DNA of 64,000 bases from Shewanella psychrophila (GCF_002005305.1 NZ_CP014782.1:4774001-4838000); one strand, 5' to 3'. Numbered from the stretch's first letter, positions 27,673-38,284 are shown. Translations and numbers: made by a program. Notes: a model not told the origin generated them from the letters alone.

Positions 27673-28026
27673 TTACATCTCATCTGTCACTATACAAAAG
27701 CCAGTAACAGCCTCTTCGCCATAAACTTGTACTGTAGCAACCAACTTGTGGTCAGCTAAAGGATATTGATTGTATGAAAGATAGGTAGGCGTTGCGCTAA
27801 TGTCTTGACCATCAACTCCATCAATTCGATAAATATTACTCAGTATCGGTGACTTGTACCCACCATCAATCTTAACTATCGACTCATTCGAACGCAGAAT
27901 ATTAATATTAGTCATAGTGATATCATCACCTTTTCCCTTACACGTTAGGTCACTTGCCTGCGCCCCCCCTGTCACAGCAGCGATACTTAAGGTTGAGGCT
28001 AGGAGTGCTTTATTAAATATATTCAT
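27673..28026 (-). CDS. Small secreted protein of unknown function
   Basis: A 117-residue protein with a clear signal peptide (MNIFNKALLASTLSIAAVTG, cleaved after AQA near residue 24). The mature part is mostly beta-prone, with two cysteines (in SDLTCKGKG and TGFCIVTDEM) that may form a disulfide. I do not recognise the family. It lies antisense between the orphan binding protein and the hybrid kinase. A short leader upstream separates it from the gene-free stretch that follows. Confidence 0.65.
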   Translation of the reverse strand: MNIFNKALLASTLSIAAVTGGAQASDLTCKGKGDDITMTNINILRSNESIVKIDGGYKSPILSNIYRIDGVDGQDISATPTYLSYNQYPLADHKLVATVQVYGEEAVTGFCIVTDEM

Positions 28027-28517
28027 TGAGTGTCATCTCATTATATATGAATGGTTAGTGTGTGCTTGCACTGGTTAACTCGTTTCTACCATGGATTTAA
28101 AGTCATGAAAAAATACCAGCTATGACCCTGCAGATGTTAAACAGTGATCTCTAAGAATGCACTTAATATGGCATAAAACTCTCGCGCTATATGTTAGGTA
28201 GATCAACATTCTCTGCAAATTCATGCCTTACTTGGCTTAAATCAAGTTACTCGTACCCAGTCTAATCTCCTCTAAAAAAATCAGCCTCGCCATACGCGAA
28301 CTCATACACAACCCCATACACAAAAGCCCACAGAACTGAAAGTAAACTTAAGTAAATCAGTAGCTACAGTAAAGATACAAACTGCTATAGCATCGAAAAT
28401 CCCAATAGCGCAGAATAAGTGAACAGGTAAGTGTGTGGCGAAGATAAATTCCAGCAAGCGGTTTATGCCTTGAAAGCCAGACAATGCAATAAGTGTTAGA
28501 TGTTAGGAGGATGGAGT
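28027..28517. other. Intergenic stretch without recognisable gene
   Basis: About 490 bp between the small secreted protein and the hybrid kinase. A 60-codon minus-strand frame (28302-28484) is hydrophobic but has no family resemblance or start signal. A weak FNR-like sequence, TTGGCTTAAATCAA, lies at 28232-28245 (two mismatches). I see nothing else, apart from the AGGAGG site at 28505-28510. Confidence 0.4.
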
Positions 28518-31454
28518 ATGGTTGGGGTATATAAAAGTAAGGACAAGCTTGTCATAAGAAAAATATCCATTCGGTTCTACTTATTGATTTTTATATTGTT
28601 TGTTATTGGAATCATAGGCTCGAGTTTACTGGTAAACCTTAGTTATCATATCGATGATTACGTTATTATTGACAAGGCGACAACCGCTTTAGATAAGGCA
28701 AGGTTAAATGAACTGGTTTACGCCAGAGATGGAAGCTTACTCTCTTCTGATGAAATTAAGTTCAACATGGATGTGTTGGTTAAGAGTATTTCTGGAAAAG
28801 AATTGTTTGAATATTTTAATGATTACCCAAATAAAGAAAAAAAATTCACCAGGGCGCTAGAAAGCTATAAAGAACAATTTAACATTTTCATAGAACACCA
28901 ACGAATGTTCAACGAAGATAAGAAATCAATTATATTATCCGCTAAAAACTTAACATCCAGCTTACTCACATTAACTCAATACAAGAAAGATGAAACAAGA
29001 AAAAACCTTATAAAAATAGATGCCTTATCATCGAATGCAGACACTGCACACAATGTGGTAAGAACCACTGCAGACGTTAGAATTAAAACACAAGGGATAA
29101 TGAATATATTAAGAACTTATGCAGGTAGTGACCTTGATAAAAAAACCATGATTTCTCAAACAAGTTCAATAATTAAAATATTATCTAAAACAAACCAAGA
29201 ACCATTTTTAATCACAATCGACAAGGCTAACAATTTATTATCCTTGTTATTGGATAAATCAACTAAAACAGAGTTGCAAGTTGCAGGTGTACAACTTATA
29301 GATGCCGTAAATATACTAGATAACTTACAACACGAAATGTTAAATGCCGCTGAGCATCGAGTTTTTAATGCAGAAAAATTGATGTTAAATGAAGTCAGTT
29401 CGCTAAAGGAGATAAATCTTCTCACTTTAGATATTACCGAATTAAGATTGCATGAAGATGAGTTCTACGCATCTATGAGTGAAAATACTTATTTTAACAA
29501 GGACATACTACTAAAGCATCTCAAACATACGCAAGAACAAGCAAGTTTAGTTGCTAACAAAGATCTTGGCGATAAAGAAACTGAATTACTAATCGTAATA
29601 ACCCGCTCATTGAATCAATATAGGAAAAACTTTGAATCATCTATTAATAAATCAATTGAAATAGCAGGAATAAAAGCTAACATGCGTGCTTCAGCTATCA
29701 CTGCCGACAGTTACCTGGTTGATATGCAAAATAAAGAATCCCAAGGTATTAAGCAAGCAAATCAGATCACCCAAAATATCTGGTGGCTTGCAGGCCTGTT
29801 TTTTATGTCTCTTACTGCGTTATTAATGTCGGTTCGCCGCTCTCATAATGAAGTTGTTGATCTCACCCAAAATTTAAATCAAGCCATCACCGACGCAGAG
29901 CGGGCAAAAGAAGCAAAATCATTTTTTCTGGCGAATATGAGCCATGAGATCCGTACCCCCATGAATGCCATTATTGGCATGACAGCCCTAGCACTTCAAA
30001 ATGATATTGACTCTGAAACAAGTTCTTATATTCATGATGCTAATCACTCCGCCAAACTATTATTAGGGATCATTGATGACATTCTGGACTTTTCTAAAAT
30101 TGAAGCCGAGAAGTTAACCCTAGAAGAAGTCGATTTTGATTTCAGAAAGGTCATCAATGATTTTGAGACTATTATCCGTAACAGAGCCCAGGAATCAAGT
30201 GTGGCCTTAAGAGTTAACATAGATGATAAGGTCCCACAGATTTTAAGGGGAGATCCATTACGTTTGTATCAAGTACTACTCAACCTTGGCAGTAATGCGG
30301 TGAAATTTACCCATCAAGGCTGCGTTTGCTTATCAGTAAGTAATTTGAGTGATACAAGCCACCCTACTCGTTTAGGGCTACTTATCGAAGTCCAAGATAC
30401 AGGTATTGGCATGACCCAAGAGGAAACAGAGCATTTATTCCAGTCTTTCACTCAGGCAGACTCATCCACCTCACGTCACTTTGGTGGAACGGGGCTAGGT
30501 TTAGCGATCACCAAACAGTTAGTCGAGTCCATGGAAGGCAATATTCGCATCGAGAGTGAAAAAGGCGTGGGCACTAAATTTCTGATTAGCGTCTATTTTA
30601 AACAGCCTATTTCTACACTTCTTGCCGATGGCCTTGCTGATACAACGAAAGAGGCTATGCCTGACAATATCGCCGCTATTCGCGGCAAAAACATCTTACT
30701 CGCCGAAGATAATGAAACAAACCAGAGATTGATATACGCATTATTTCAGAAGAAAGGGCTCAATATTACCATTGTAAATAATGGACTTGAGGCAGTTCAA
30801 ATTTTAGAGAAAAAGCCGTTTGATTTAGTCTTAATGGATTGTCAAATGCCTGTGTTAGATGGTTATCATGCAACCCAAAGGATAAGGAGTGAACTCAACT
30901 TACATGAACTACCTATCATCGCCCTCACAGCCAACATCATGTACGAAGACAAACAGAGAGCATTTGCGTCTGGTATGAATGATGTCATAGGAAAACCCAT
31001 CAATTTCGGAATACTGCTCTCCTCAATGGCTAAGTATTTTACTAAGGATGATATTTCTTTGGTTCAGAGCCATGATGCTGTTCTGCCGATGAGTATCGAA
31101 ATAGAAGATGTCAGCAGCAAAGATAAACTTATCTTAGATTTGGATGCAGGATTAAAGATAACAGATAACGATGAAGAGCTATATGCAGAACTGCTGGCCT
31201 ATTTTATTGAAAGCTATTCTGACTTAGATATAGCCTCTAATTATAACACTAACAGTGAAATTAATAGCTTACTACATGAACTAAAAGGTGTTGCATCCAA
31301 CATAGGAGCAACGGCATTAGCTGACCTTAGTTCAAAATATGAGATTGAATCTAAATCAGTAGCCTTGAATAACCAGCAAATTTTGTCTCTCAGCAGTTTG
31401 CTGAACCAAACCAATAGAGAGATTAGCGAGTATTTATCTCCTAGCCAAGCATAA
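28518..31454 (+). CDS. Hybrid sensor histidine kinase (HisKA-HATPase-REC-Hpt)
   Basis: A 978-residue membrane kinase. A first helix ([19 protein letters not shown]) and a second ([19 protein letters not shown]) flank a mainly helical periplasmic region of ~390 residues. Then come HisKA with H476 (MSHEIRTP), HATPase (N, G1 and G2 boxes seen), a receiver with D774 and an Hpt with H920. The ATG at 28518 was preferred over 28500 because a perfect AGGAGG (28505-28510) lies seven bases upstream. There is no response regulator nearby. Together with the binding protein at 26471 it resembles TorT-TorS in design. Base composition is more AT-rich in the sensor region. Confidence 0.88.
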   Translation: MVGVYKSKDKLVIRKISIRFYLLIFILFVIGIIGSSLLVNLSYHIDDYVIIDKATTALDKARLNELVYARDGSLLSSDEIKFNMDVLVKSISGKELFEYFNDYPNKEKKFTRALESYKEQFNIFIEHQRMFNEDKKSIILSAKNLTSSLLTLTQYKKDETRKNLIKIDALSSNADTAHNVVRTTADVRIKTQGIMNILRTYAGSDLDKKTMISQTSSIIKILSKTNQEPFLITIDKANNLLSLLLDKSTKTELQVAGVQLIDAVNILDNLQHEMLNAAEHRVFNAEKLMLNEVSSLKEINLLTLDITELRLHEDEFYASMSENTYFNKDILLKHLKHTQEQASLVANKDLGDKETELLIVITRSLNQYRKNFESSINKSIEIAGIKANMRASAITADSYLVDMQNKESQGIKQANQITQNIWWLAGLFFMSLTALLMSVRRSHNEVVDLTQNLNQAITDAERAKEAKSFFLANMSHEIRTPMNAIIGMTALALQNDIDSETSSYIHDANHSAKLLLGIIDDILDFSKIEAEKLTLEEVDFDFRKVINDFETIIRNRAQESSVALRVNIDDKVPQILRGDPLRLYQVLLNLGSNAVKFTHQGCVCLSVSNLSDTSHPTRLGLLIEVQDTGIGMTQEETEHLFQSFTQADSSTSRHFGGTGLGLAITKQLVESMEGNIRIESEKGVGTKFLISVYFKQPISTLLADGLADTTKEAMPDNIAAIRGKNILLAEDNETNQRLIYALFQKKGLNITIVNNGLEAVQILEKKPFDLVLMDCQMPVLDGYHATQRIRSELNLHELPIIALTANIMYEDKQRAFASGMNDVIGKPINFGILLSSMAKYFTKDDISLVQSHDAVLPMSIEIEDVSSKDKLILDLDAGLKITDNDEELYAELLAYFIESYSDLDIASNYNTNSEINSLLHELKGVASNIGATALADLSSKYEIESKSVALNNQQILSLSSLLNQTNREISEYLSPSQA

Positions 31455-31554
31455 TAGATTCAGCTTTCAACTTGGTTGTATCCATCAGCAACAAGTCGTG
31501 AAAAACATGTAGGGCGGATAGCCCTATCAGTTTAGAAACCGATTCACAGTCCAT

Positions 31555-32478
31555 TCAAACGAATCTAGCTTTAAATGCTGATGGACTTAACCCTATAATC
31601 TTTATAAACACTTTACGAAAACTATTTACGTCATCATAACCAATATTCAGGGCTATTCTCTCAAAGCTCTGAGGAGTAGTTTCTAGTAATTCACAGGCTT
31701 TTTGAACCCTAACCTTTTGAATATACTGTATGGGCTTCAAGCTTGTAGCATTGGTAAATTGACGTAAAAATGTTCGCTCACTCATACAGGCTAATGTTGC
31801 TAACACGGAAACATTCAGTGTTTTACTGTAATTTGCTTGGATGTAGTGCTGAGCTTGCAATATTTGTTTATTGCCGTGATTAAATTTTGGCGTAAAACTG
31901 CCATAGTAACGTTGCTCTCTTTTACCAGTATCAACGATAAGAAATTTTCCAAGTGTACGCATAATGTGTGGCTTGGCGAAAAGAGCAACTAATTCTAGCC
32001 CTAAATCAATCCATGACATTAGGCCTCCGGCACTAATTATATCTCCATCATTGACAAGCAAACAGTCAATTTCAAGCGATACTTTGGGAAATAGTTCATT
32101 AAAGTCATCAGCTAATTGCCAGTGTGTTGTAGCCACTCGGTTGTCTAATAAGCCCGTTTTGGCAAGTATAAATGCCCCCGCGCAGGCAGAGCATAATATT
32201 GCCCCCTTTTGATGTGCATCATTGAGGTATTGCAATAAACCTGGTTGAGGACTGAGGTAATAATGACCATCTAAGTTCGGCGGGAGAATAACAATATCAT
32301 GCCGACTCATTCCATCTAAGTCTTTGTCAGGTTGAATGAGCTTGACGGTAAACTGAATTTCAAGCTGATTGTCTTTAATGACCTTATTGGCTAATAAAAA
32401 CAGCTCTCTGAAACCCTGTACTGCACTTTGCAGGGCATTAGGGTAGTCGATAATTACGATATGAATAAACTTTGTCAT
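31555..32478 (-). CDS. GlxA-type AraC-family transcriptional regulator
   Basis: A 307-residue regulator: an N-terminal DJ-1/PfpI (class I amidotransferase-like) domain, residues ~1-170 (with GAILCSACAGAFILAKTGLL), and a C-terminal AraC DNA-binding domain (~205-305, MSERTFLRQF and IGYDDVNSFRKVF). Such proteins often control genes for amine or nitrogen compounds. It is divergent from an isochorismatase-like hydrolase gene, with about 100 bp between them, and is the likely regulator of that gene. Ends with TGA. Confidence 0.88.
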   Translation of the reverse strand: MTKFIHIVIIDYPNALQSAVQGFRELFLLANKVIKDNQLEIQFTVKLIQPDKDLDGMSRHDIVILPPNLDGHYYLSPQPGLLQYLNDAHQKGAILCSACAGAFILAKTGLLDNRVATTHWQLADDFNELFPKVSLEIDCLLVNDGDIISAGGLMSWIDLGLELVALFAKPHIMRTLGKFLIVDTGKREQRYYGSFTPKFNHGNKQILQAQHYIQANYSKTLNVSVLATLACMSERTFLRQFTNATSLKPIQYIQKVRVQKACELLETTPQSFERIALNIGYDDVNSFRKVFIKIIGLSPSAFKARFV

Positions 32479-32577
32479 TTTTAGACTGATTTATGGCGAT
32501 TTCGCCATCGGTACAATTGATTGGTATTTTGCATAATAGCCTCAACAAACAACCTGAACAACACAAGAGAGATTATT

Positions 32578-33141
32578 ATGTCTAATACCGCTTTGTTACT
32601 TATTGATTTTCAAAATGACTATTACCCATCATATGCAGGGGCTAAATGGGCTTTATCAGGCACAGAAGCAGCTGCATCAAATGCAGCAAGGCTATTAACA
32701 GCGTTTCGTAAGCAAGGCTTACCTGTAATACATGTTCGTCATGAGTTTCCTTCGTCTGACGCGCCGTTTTTTTTGCCTGAATCTGAAGGTGCACAAATTC
32801 ACAACAGCGTAGCCCCCCTTGAGGGTGAACCCGTTATCTTGAAACATCAGATTAATAGCTTTCGAGATACAGGGTTACAAAATATCCTTGATGAATTAAA
32901 TGTAGATAAATTAGTTATCCTTGGTGCAATGAGTCATATGTGTATTGACGCTGTTACTCGTGCAGCAATTGATTTTGGCTATGAATGCAACGTAGCTCAC
33001 GATGCATGCGCAACATTGGATCTCGAGTTTAATGGCGTCACAGTACCAGCCAGTCATGTGCATCATGCTTTTATGGCGGCATTAAGTTTTGGTTATTGCA
33101 ATGTAGACAGTACCGATAAATTATTAGCCTTAGTTAGTTAG
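32578..33141 (+). CDS. Isochorismatase-family cysteine hydrolase
   Basis: A 187-residue hydrolase with the catalytic set Asp in LLIDFQNDY, Lys in VILKHQINSF and Cys in SHMCIDAV. It probably cleaves a nicotinamide-, ureide- or isochorismate-like substrate; the substrate is not visible. ATG 32578 begins MSNTALLLIDFQND, at the normal distance from the first catalytic residue, and follows AAGAGAG. The upstream in-frame TTG (32521) is unlikely. It is divergent from the GlxA-type regulator. Ends TAG with a backup TAA two codons later. Confidence 0.87.
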   Translation: MSNTALLLIDFQNDYYPSYAGAKWALSGTEAAASNAARLLTAFRKQGLPVIHVRHEFPSSDAPFFLPESEGAQIHNSVAPLEGEPVILKHQINSFRDTGLQNILDELNVDKLVILGAMSHMCIDAVTRAAIDFGYECNVAHDACATLDLEFNGVTVPASHVHHAFMAALSFGYCNVDSTDKLLALVS

Positions 33142-33252
33142 CAACCCTAACCACTGACAGTATTCAGAGTACAAGGAAAGCTATACTTCCTTGTCTTAAT
33201 ACCGATTGGTATAAGTTAATTAAATTAATATTGATAGTTAAGAGAATAAACA

Positions 33253-33543
33253 ATGCAAAAAATGACAACATTTGAATTTCAGGCAAAAGAAGGACAATCA
33301 GAAGCGTTACTGTCTTTCTTTAAAAAAATACTACCTGCAACAAGGAGTTTTCCAGGCAATAAAGGAGTTGAAACTTCACGTTTATCTGAAAATGAATTCA
33401 TTATCATTGCTTATTGGGAGCTTGAAGGTCACTTAGGAAAATATCTTGATTGGAGAGAGAAAAGCGGTGATTTTTCAATTCTACTTAGTTTCCTTGTCCA
33501 AGCGCCTAAAATAATAACTTATGACGTACTTGAAGGGGTTTAG
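33253..33543 (+). CDS. ABM-domain protein (putative quinol monooxygenase)
   Basis: A 96-residue single-domain protein of the antibiotic biosynthesis monooxygenase fold: MTTFEFQAKEGQSEALLSFF, PATRSFPGNKGVETSRL, then FIIIAYWELEGHLGKYLDW. It may form a dimer of ferredoxin-like folds. It follows the isochorismatase gene by 110 bp, in the same direction, and may share its control by the GlxA-like regulator. An ATACCGATTGGTATAAG sequence lies in the gap (33199-33215). It ends in TAG, with TAA two codons later. Confidence 0.75.
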   Translation: MQKMTTFEFQAKEGQSEALLSFFKKILPATRSFPGNKGVETSRLSENEFIIIAYWELEGHLGKYLDWREKSGDFSILLSFLVQAPKIITYDVLEGV

Positions 33544-34158
33544 CTTAGCTAAAAACCACATTGAATAACCTTGTTATGATCTGTTTTTATTTGAGAGTCA
33601 TATGATGTCTACCGAAAAGAAGATAATAAGATATTAGGAGCGGCCATCTATCGGGTTATGCTATTGACTCTCAATACTGTTTCCCAAGCGATTTCACCTC
33701 TTTCGGCGTTGGGAGGGGGAAATCACCAGGGTGTGTTTTAGGTAACGAACACGGCTAATGTCAAAATGCTTCAATGGTTACGGCAGTAGCACGACCCGAT
33801 TCTGGACGGGGCTGACTTATAACCAGCCTCTTTCAGAAAAGAAGGCTTTAAAACTTTAATCGAAGAGATGAATAATGAGGTGTAAAGCGGCTGTGTTCTT
33901 CTACAGTGGGAAACTACCATAGAGGCTGACAGCGTTCCGCAGCAGTATCTACATGTGAGGTAACTCATTCACATCTGACCCATAAGGATATGGGAAATGT
34001 CTTGAGATGCAGGGAACATCTCTGACCTTGTGATCGCGACACTCGTAAATCCATTTACAGCACCTGCGGCAAGCAACAGACAACAATGAAGTGATGGTAT
34101 CCAGTAAACTAACCAAATACCACCCAGCCCAATGAGTCCAATAACAAAATTTGTAGCG
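33544..34158. other. Gene-free structured stretch, possible group II intron fragment
   Basis: About 615 bp without a convincing gene. A perfect 10-bp inverted repeat, TTGAGAGTCA / TGACTCTCAA, lies at 33591-33600 and 33665-33674. From 33731 a GC-richer segment starts GTGTGTTTTAGGTAACGAAC and runs to about 34035, with GGGAAAC and a GAGATG...CATCTC hairpin. This start and texture resemble the 5' domain I of a group II intron; no reverse transcriptase frame or domain V is seen, so at most a truncated copy is present. A short minus-strand hydrophobic frame (34020-34150) resembles part of a small membrane protein, but lacks a start. Confidence 0.4.
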
Positions 34159-35532
34159 TTAATTTATTAACTCAAGAAAATCATGAATAGTCTTCACCGG
34201 ATTGATCTTAGCCCCTAGCCCTTCCATCGACTTATGATAGTTACGATAGGGAATAAAAATCTCAGTAAAACCATGCTGAACCGCTTCTTTCACTCTAGGT
34301 ACACCGCTATCTATGGGACGCACATCTCCATTTAAGCTAAGTTCTCCCATGATGCAGGTCGTTCTGGGCACCACAAAATCATTCAAGCTGCTCAGTAATG
34401 CAGTGACTAATGCTAAGTCGATACAGGTTTCTGATTCGTCGATCTTCAGGCCACCGACTAAGTTGAAATAGGTATCATGAAAAATCTTAGTCCGCGTATG
34501 TTTACGCAATATGCCAGTCAGCATCTTAATGCGGTTCATATTAAGGCCAACACAGACTCGCTGCGGAAACTCACCTTCTGTTTCCGTGGTTAAGCACTGG
34601 ATCTCGAGCAATAAATTACGGTTACCTTTACGGATGCAGGTGATCGCCGCTCCAGGAGATTCTGTCGTCGATCCCGATAGGAAGATTTCGCTGGGGTTAT
34701 CAACACTGAGCATGCCCCGTTCGGTCATCTTGAAGATACCTACGGTATCTACATCACCGAAACGGTTCTTATTGGCTCTAAGGGTACGAATTTGACCATC
34801 GTTACATTCGAGATGCGTGAGACAATCTACGATATGGATCAGTGTCTGGGGCCCGGCAGTTTCATTATTTTTATTTACGTGGGCCACGAGGAACATGGTG
34901 ACGTTATTTTGCTTACAGTATTGTGTCAGGGCCTGAGCACTACTCTTTACCTGAGAGGGGGAGCCGGGACTACCGTTGGCTAAATCTGTGACAACCGCTT
35001 GAATCGAGTCGATGACAGCAAACTTAATCTGCTTAGCATCGAGCTCAGCAATGATGGCTTCAACGCTGGTTTCCGCCATCAGGTACAGATTGTCTTCATG
35101 ACAGCTTAACTTGAGACGATTCACACGATTCTTAAACTGTGACAACGACTCTTCGGCGGTACAGTATAGCGACGGCATCAGCTGAGACATACGGGACACC
35201 AAGTCTGATAACAAGGTTGTCTTGCCCGCTCCGGGATCGCCAGAAATAATATTCACAGAGCCTGTGGTTAAACCACCACACAGAACGCGGTCTAGCTCTC
35301 CAATGCCTGTAAGCATCTTCTCGGCTTCGACTTCTCTTATTTCTTTGAGCTTCTTTGAGCCGCCGCCAACAGAACCCGCATAGCCAGATACGGAAGACCC
35401 CGCCGACTTACTTGCCCCTAAGCGAACTTCTGTAATGGTATTCCACTCATTACAGGCGCTACACTGTCCCTGCCAACGTGGAAAGTCTTGACCACACTCA
35501 TTACATACAAATGCTGTTTTATTTTTAGCCAT
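34159..35532 (-). CDS. radA: RadA, DNA repair ATPase/branch-migration helicase
   Basis: A 457-residue RadA (Sms). The N-terminal zinc finger has C10, C13, C24 and C27 (CNECGQDFPRWQGQC). The RecA-like core has Walker A GDPGAGKTT (near residue 98) and the RadA-specific KNRFG (in RANKNRFGDVDTVG). The Lon-like C-terminal domain follows. It processes recombination intermediates in the cytoplasm. It is full length and divergent from a PilZ gene. It ends with TAA. Confidence 0.95.
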   Translation of the reverse strand: MAKNKTAFVCNECGQDFPRWQGQCSACNEWNTITEVRLGASKSAGSSVSGYAGSVGGGSKKLKEIREVEAEKMLTGIGELDRVLCGGLTTGSVNIISGDPGAGKTTLLSDLVSRMSQLMPSLYCTAEESLSQFKNRVNRLKLSCHEDNLYLMAETSVEAIIAELDAKQIKFAVIDSIQAVVTDLANGSPGSPSQVKSSAQALTQYCKQNNVTMFLVAHVNKNNETAGPQTLIHIVDCLTHLECNDGQIRTLRANKNRFGDVDTVGIFKMTERGMLSVDNPSEIFLSGSTTESPGAAITCIRKGNRNLLLEIQCLTTETEGEFPQRVCVGLNMNRIKMLTGILRKHTRTKIFHDTYFNLVGGLKIDESETCIDLALVTALLSSLNDFVVPRTTCIMGELSLNGDVRPIDSGVPRVKEAVQHGFTEIFIPYRNYHKSMEGLGAKINPVKTIHDFLELIN

Positions 35533-35863
35533 AGCTCTTTAATTACATAAATTGAAAAATAGAGTTAATCTAACAATGAATCCATAGGTTCAAAAAGAAT
35601 AACGTACAACGAAAGCCAATAATGGCTTAAGATAATTTAAGTGAACCCATGTCCCTTGAAATTTAAGTGGACGAAACTCGTTATTGGATATCACAGATAA
35701 TGAGTGTTCATCAGTAATAATAATGACTTAAATATGATAACTAGCCTTATTAAGTATCAAGTAATTTCAGATTTTGCCGACATGATACTATTAACCGCCT
35801 TAGTTTTCAGCCCACAAGACGATCTGATACGATTACATAAGCCCTCTTAGAAGAAGCGAGTAG
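35533..35863. other. Divergent promoter region radA / PilZ gene
   Basis: About 330 bp of AT-rich intergenic sequence. A small AGCC-AATAAT-GGCT hairpin lies near 35613-35627. I see no gene and no clear operator; both promoters should lie here. Confidence 0.4.
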
Positions 35864-38278
35864 ATGAGTTTAGACGAACATAGTGCCCTGATTGAACAGC
35901 TCAAGCCCCTGCTAATGGAACCCGATTTCCACGAGCTATTTGAAAGGCTGACAACAGAAGAATCGAATTCCACGCGTTTCTTGCTCAAGATGGAGCTCAA
36001 TCGCATCTCATCCCCCTGTACTCGTATCATAGATTTAAGAGATAAATCTGAATTACCCTGTGCAGAGCTTATCCATGGCAAGCAGCAACACTTCTTAGAT
36101 GACCCAGCTAAAGAGAGCTTCCTCGAGACGGTGGCGCTCTACCGTAATCATTATACCTTAGGTGTTTATGAGAAGGTCATCGAAGCCCATAAACTCAGGA
36201 AGCAAAAACTAAGAGACGGAGGACATTCCCAAGATGAGCTTCCATTCGCTCCATACTTAGCACAAGGAGTTGTCCTAGGCAGTTATTTCAACCGTAGTGA
36301 AGAGAGAATGAACTACAGCATACGTATCTCGGTACTTCAGCCTAATCGAACCGAGATACAGGGCATTACGGTAGACTTGTCTGTCGGCGGAGCCAGAATT
36401 CGACTTCCCCTTAAGCATAATTTCGAGCTGGATAAACCCATTAGAGTTAAGCTACTCGAATTAGGTGAAGAATATTATTATGAAGATCTGCAACAAGGGG
36501 TCGACTATGAAGTAGTCGACACACAGGTCAACAATGAATATTGTTGGATGCGACTCAAGCGTGTTGGCGGCTCCGATGCCTTATCGGAAATGCTATCTAA
36601 CCTGATCAGGGGCTATAAATTCAGATACAAGGTCGATATCAACGATGTTTTAGTGGCCGCTACCGGTTTGGGTTTCGAGAGACACTATCTGCCTCACTTG
36701 CCTCATCTTCCTCTGTATCTTGAATCCATTGAAGGCAAGTATCAGATCACCCATAAACTGCTCAGTCGAGATAACCAACAGCTGCAATATTATTTTCAAG
36801 ACGAACATGATGTCAGCCAGCTAACAGGAATGCTATCCGATAGACGTTTGAAAAACCTGATTAATGAGCCGGAAAATAAAGACCACCAACTATTTTTCTG
36901 CTTTACCTTCCATACTCAAGGTCACATCTACTTCTATTCGGCAACATTGGCCGAGCTTAAACAAAAAGATTTACTGGCACTCTTCTTTAGTTTCGGTGCC
37001 AGTAAGCCTTCCTGGAAAGTGTTTAAACTTGCCCATCATAAAATAGATCATGGCAAGTCATACAAGGCCTCCATGCTTCCCGGTGACGAAACCAATTACA
37101 ACGCCCTAACTGAATCCCAGTTGAAATGCTTTACCCATGTGCTTCAGCTTATGGACCTCACGACTGATGAATCCCAACAAGATTACCTATCTTGGGGCGA
37201 CAGATGTACAAGCAAAGCCAATGAATTAAAAGTTTTCGGACAACAAAAAGTCAAAAGTAATCCTATAAAACTACTTTCGCTCCAATTCAGTGAACGCCGA
37301 AATGAGGCGCGATACTCTTTCAAGACTCAAGTGAAGTTAAGCCAAGGTAAGCTGTCAATCACCGCCTCGACCCACGATATATCGAGCAAGGGACTGCAGT
37401 TAACCTTGGATGAAGCCACCCAATTTGATAAAACGGCTCCGATACATCTTGGGTTTCCTAAGCTGCAGCAGATATCAGGCAAGGTTCAACTCAGCAATCT
37501 TTCATATCGACTAGTCAAAACCCGAAAAAAAGGCGGCATTGTTCATCTGGCTGCAGTCATGGGACATAGCCCCCATGTCGGCGTCGAGTTTATCAATAAG
37601 CTCATCATTCATAACAGAGACAAGTTAGAGAAAATCACCGAGGCCAACAGTGAGAAAAAAGAGCTGGCCGATGGCTTAAAAAACTTATTGATGCGTCACC
37701 TGGACTCAGTTCCCTATTTTGTAGAAAAAACACCAAAATCAGCAAAACTATCCATACTTGGCGTCGGTACTCATAAAAATGTCATCACGGATATTTTTGC
37801 CGCCTCGGCGAGCCAATCATTGGAATACAACTTAGAGTCATTGCTGAAAGACGGTCGCTTGAAGACAGACTTTATCGAGCCAATCCGAGCACTTAAGCCC
37901 CAAGATGGTCTGGAACATTTTGAGATTTACCTCCAGGTTTCCAGACAATCTCAAGGACAAGTCAGAGTCAAGTGTATTCCACCCAATGAGATAGGCGATC
38001 TCAATGCCAGACAGCACTTCATCCATCAAAGTAATAATTTAGGCCGTTTTATGGCCCTCAGGATCTACCGAGGTGCAACTGGAAAGCCCGATCTCAACTA
38101 TATTCGACGTGAAATGGAATATATCGGCATTCACGCTCATCACAAGTCCAAGAAACTAGAAGAGCTAATGTGGCAGATAATAGGTGTCGGGGAATTGTTG
38201 GATATCACAGAAGAAGTATTACTAAGATATCCTCAGCTTCATGAGACAGAATCGATAGTTAAGGCTGATGCGAGTTAA
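35864..38278 (+). CDS. Large PilZ protein with two PilZ domains
   Basis: An 804-residue cytoplasmic protein with two PilZ-like domains: one near residues 145-260 (MNYSIRIS..., ITVDLSVGGARIRL) and one near 480-590 (RRNEARYSFKTQVKL, STHDISSKGLQLTL). Each carries the D-x-S-x-x-G loop, the second with basic residues R-x-x-x-R (RRNEAR) before it, so cyclic di-GMP binding is likely for the second. The flanking parts are unfamiliar. Its place upstream of radA, divergent, is common in Shewanella and Vibrio. No RBS stronger than GAAGAAGCGAG is seen. Confidence 0.82.
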   Translation: MSLDEHSALIEQLKPLLMEPDFHELFERLTTEESNSTRFLLKMELNRISSPCTRIIDLRDKSELPCAELIHGKQQHFLDDPAKESFLETVALYRNHYTLGVYEKVIEAHKLRKQKLRDGGHSQDELPFAPYLAQGVVLGSYFNRSEERMNYSIRISVLQPNRTEIQGITVDLSVGGARIRLPLKHNFELDKPIRVKLLELGEEYYYEDLQQGVDYEVVDTQVNNEYCWMRLKRVGGSDALSEMLSNLIRGYKFRYKVDINDVLVAATGLGFERHYLPHLPHLPLYLESIEGKYQITHKLLSRDNQQLQYYFQDEHDVSQLTGMLSDRRLKNLINEPENKDHQLFFCFTFHTQGHIYFYSATLAELKQKDLLALFFSFGASKPSWKVFKLAHHKIDHGKSYKASMLPGDETNYNALTESQLKCFTHVLQLMDLTTDESQQDYLSWGDRCTSKANELKVFGQQKVKSNPIKLLSLQFSERRNEARYSFKTQVKLSQGKLSITASTHDISSKGLQLTLDEATQFDKTAPIHLGFPKLQQISGKVQLSNLSYRLVKTRKKGGIVHLAAVMGHSPHVGVEFINKLIIHNRDKLEKITEANSEKKELADGLKNLLMRHLDSVPYFVEKTPKSAKLSILGVGTHKNVITDIFAASASQSLEYNLESLLKDGRLKTDFIEPIRALKPQDGLEHFEIYLQVSRQSQGQVRVKCIPPNEIGDLNARQHFIHQSNNLGRFMALRIYRGATGKPDLNYIRREMEYIGIHAHHKSKKLEELMWQIIGVGELLDITEEVLLRYPQLHETESIVKADAS

Positions 38279-38284
38279 GTTCTT

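Noticed and set aside
28302..28484. Hydrophobic 60-codon frame on the minus strand
   Set aside because: It looks membrane-like, but no start signal or conserved motif is visible, and hydrophobic frames arise easily opposite AT-rich DNA.
33771..33968. 65-codon minus-strand frame
   Set aside because: It lies within the structured, intron-like segment and has no family resemblance.
34020..34150. Minus-strand hydrophobic frame resembling a small membrane protein
   Set aside because: No start codon or ribosome site after the radA stop; too short to name. Kept only as a possible fragment.
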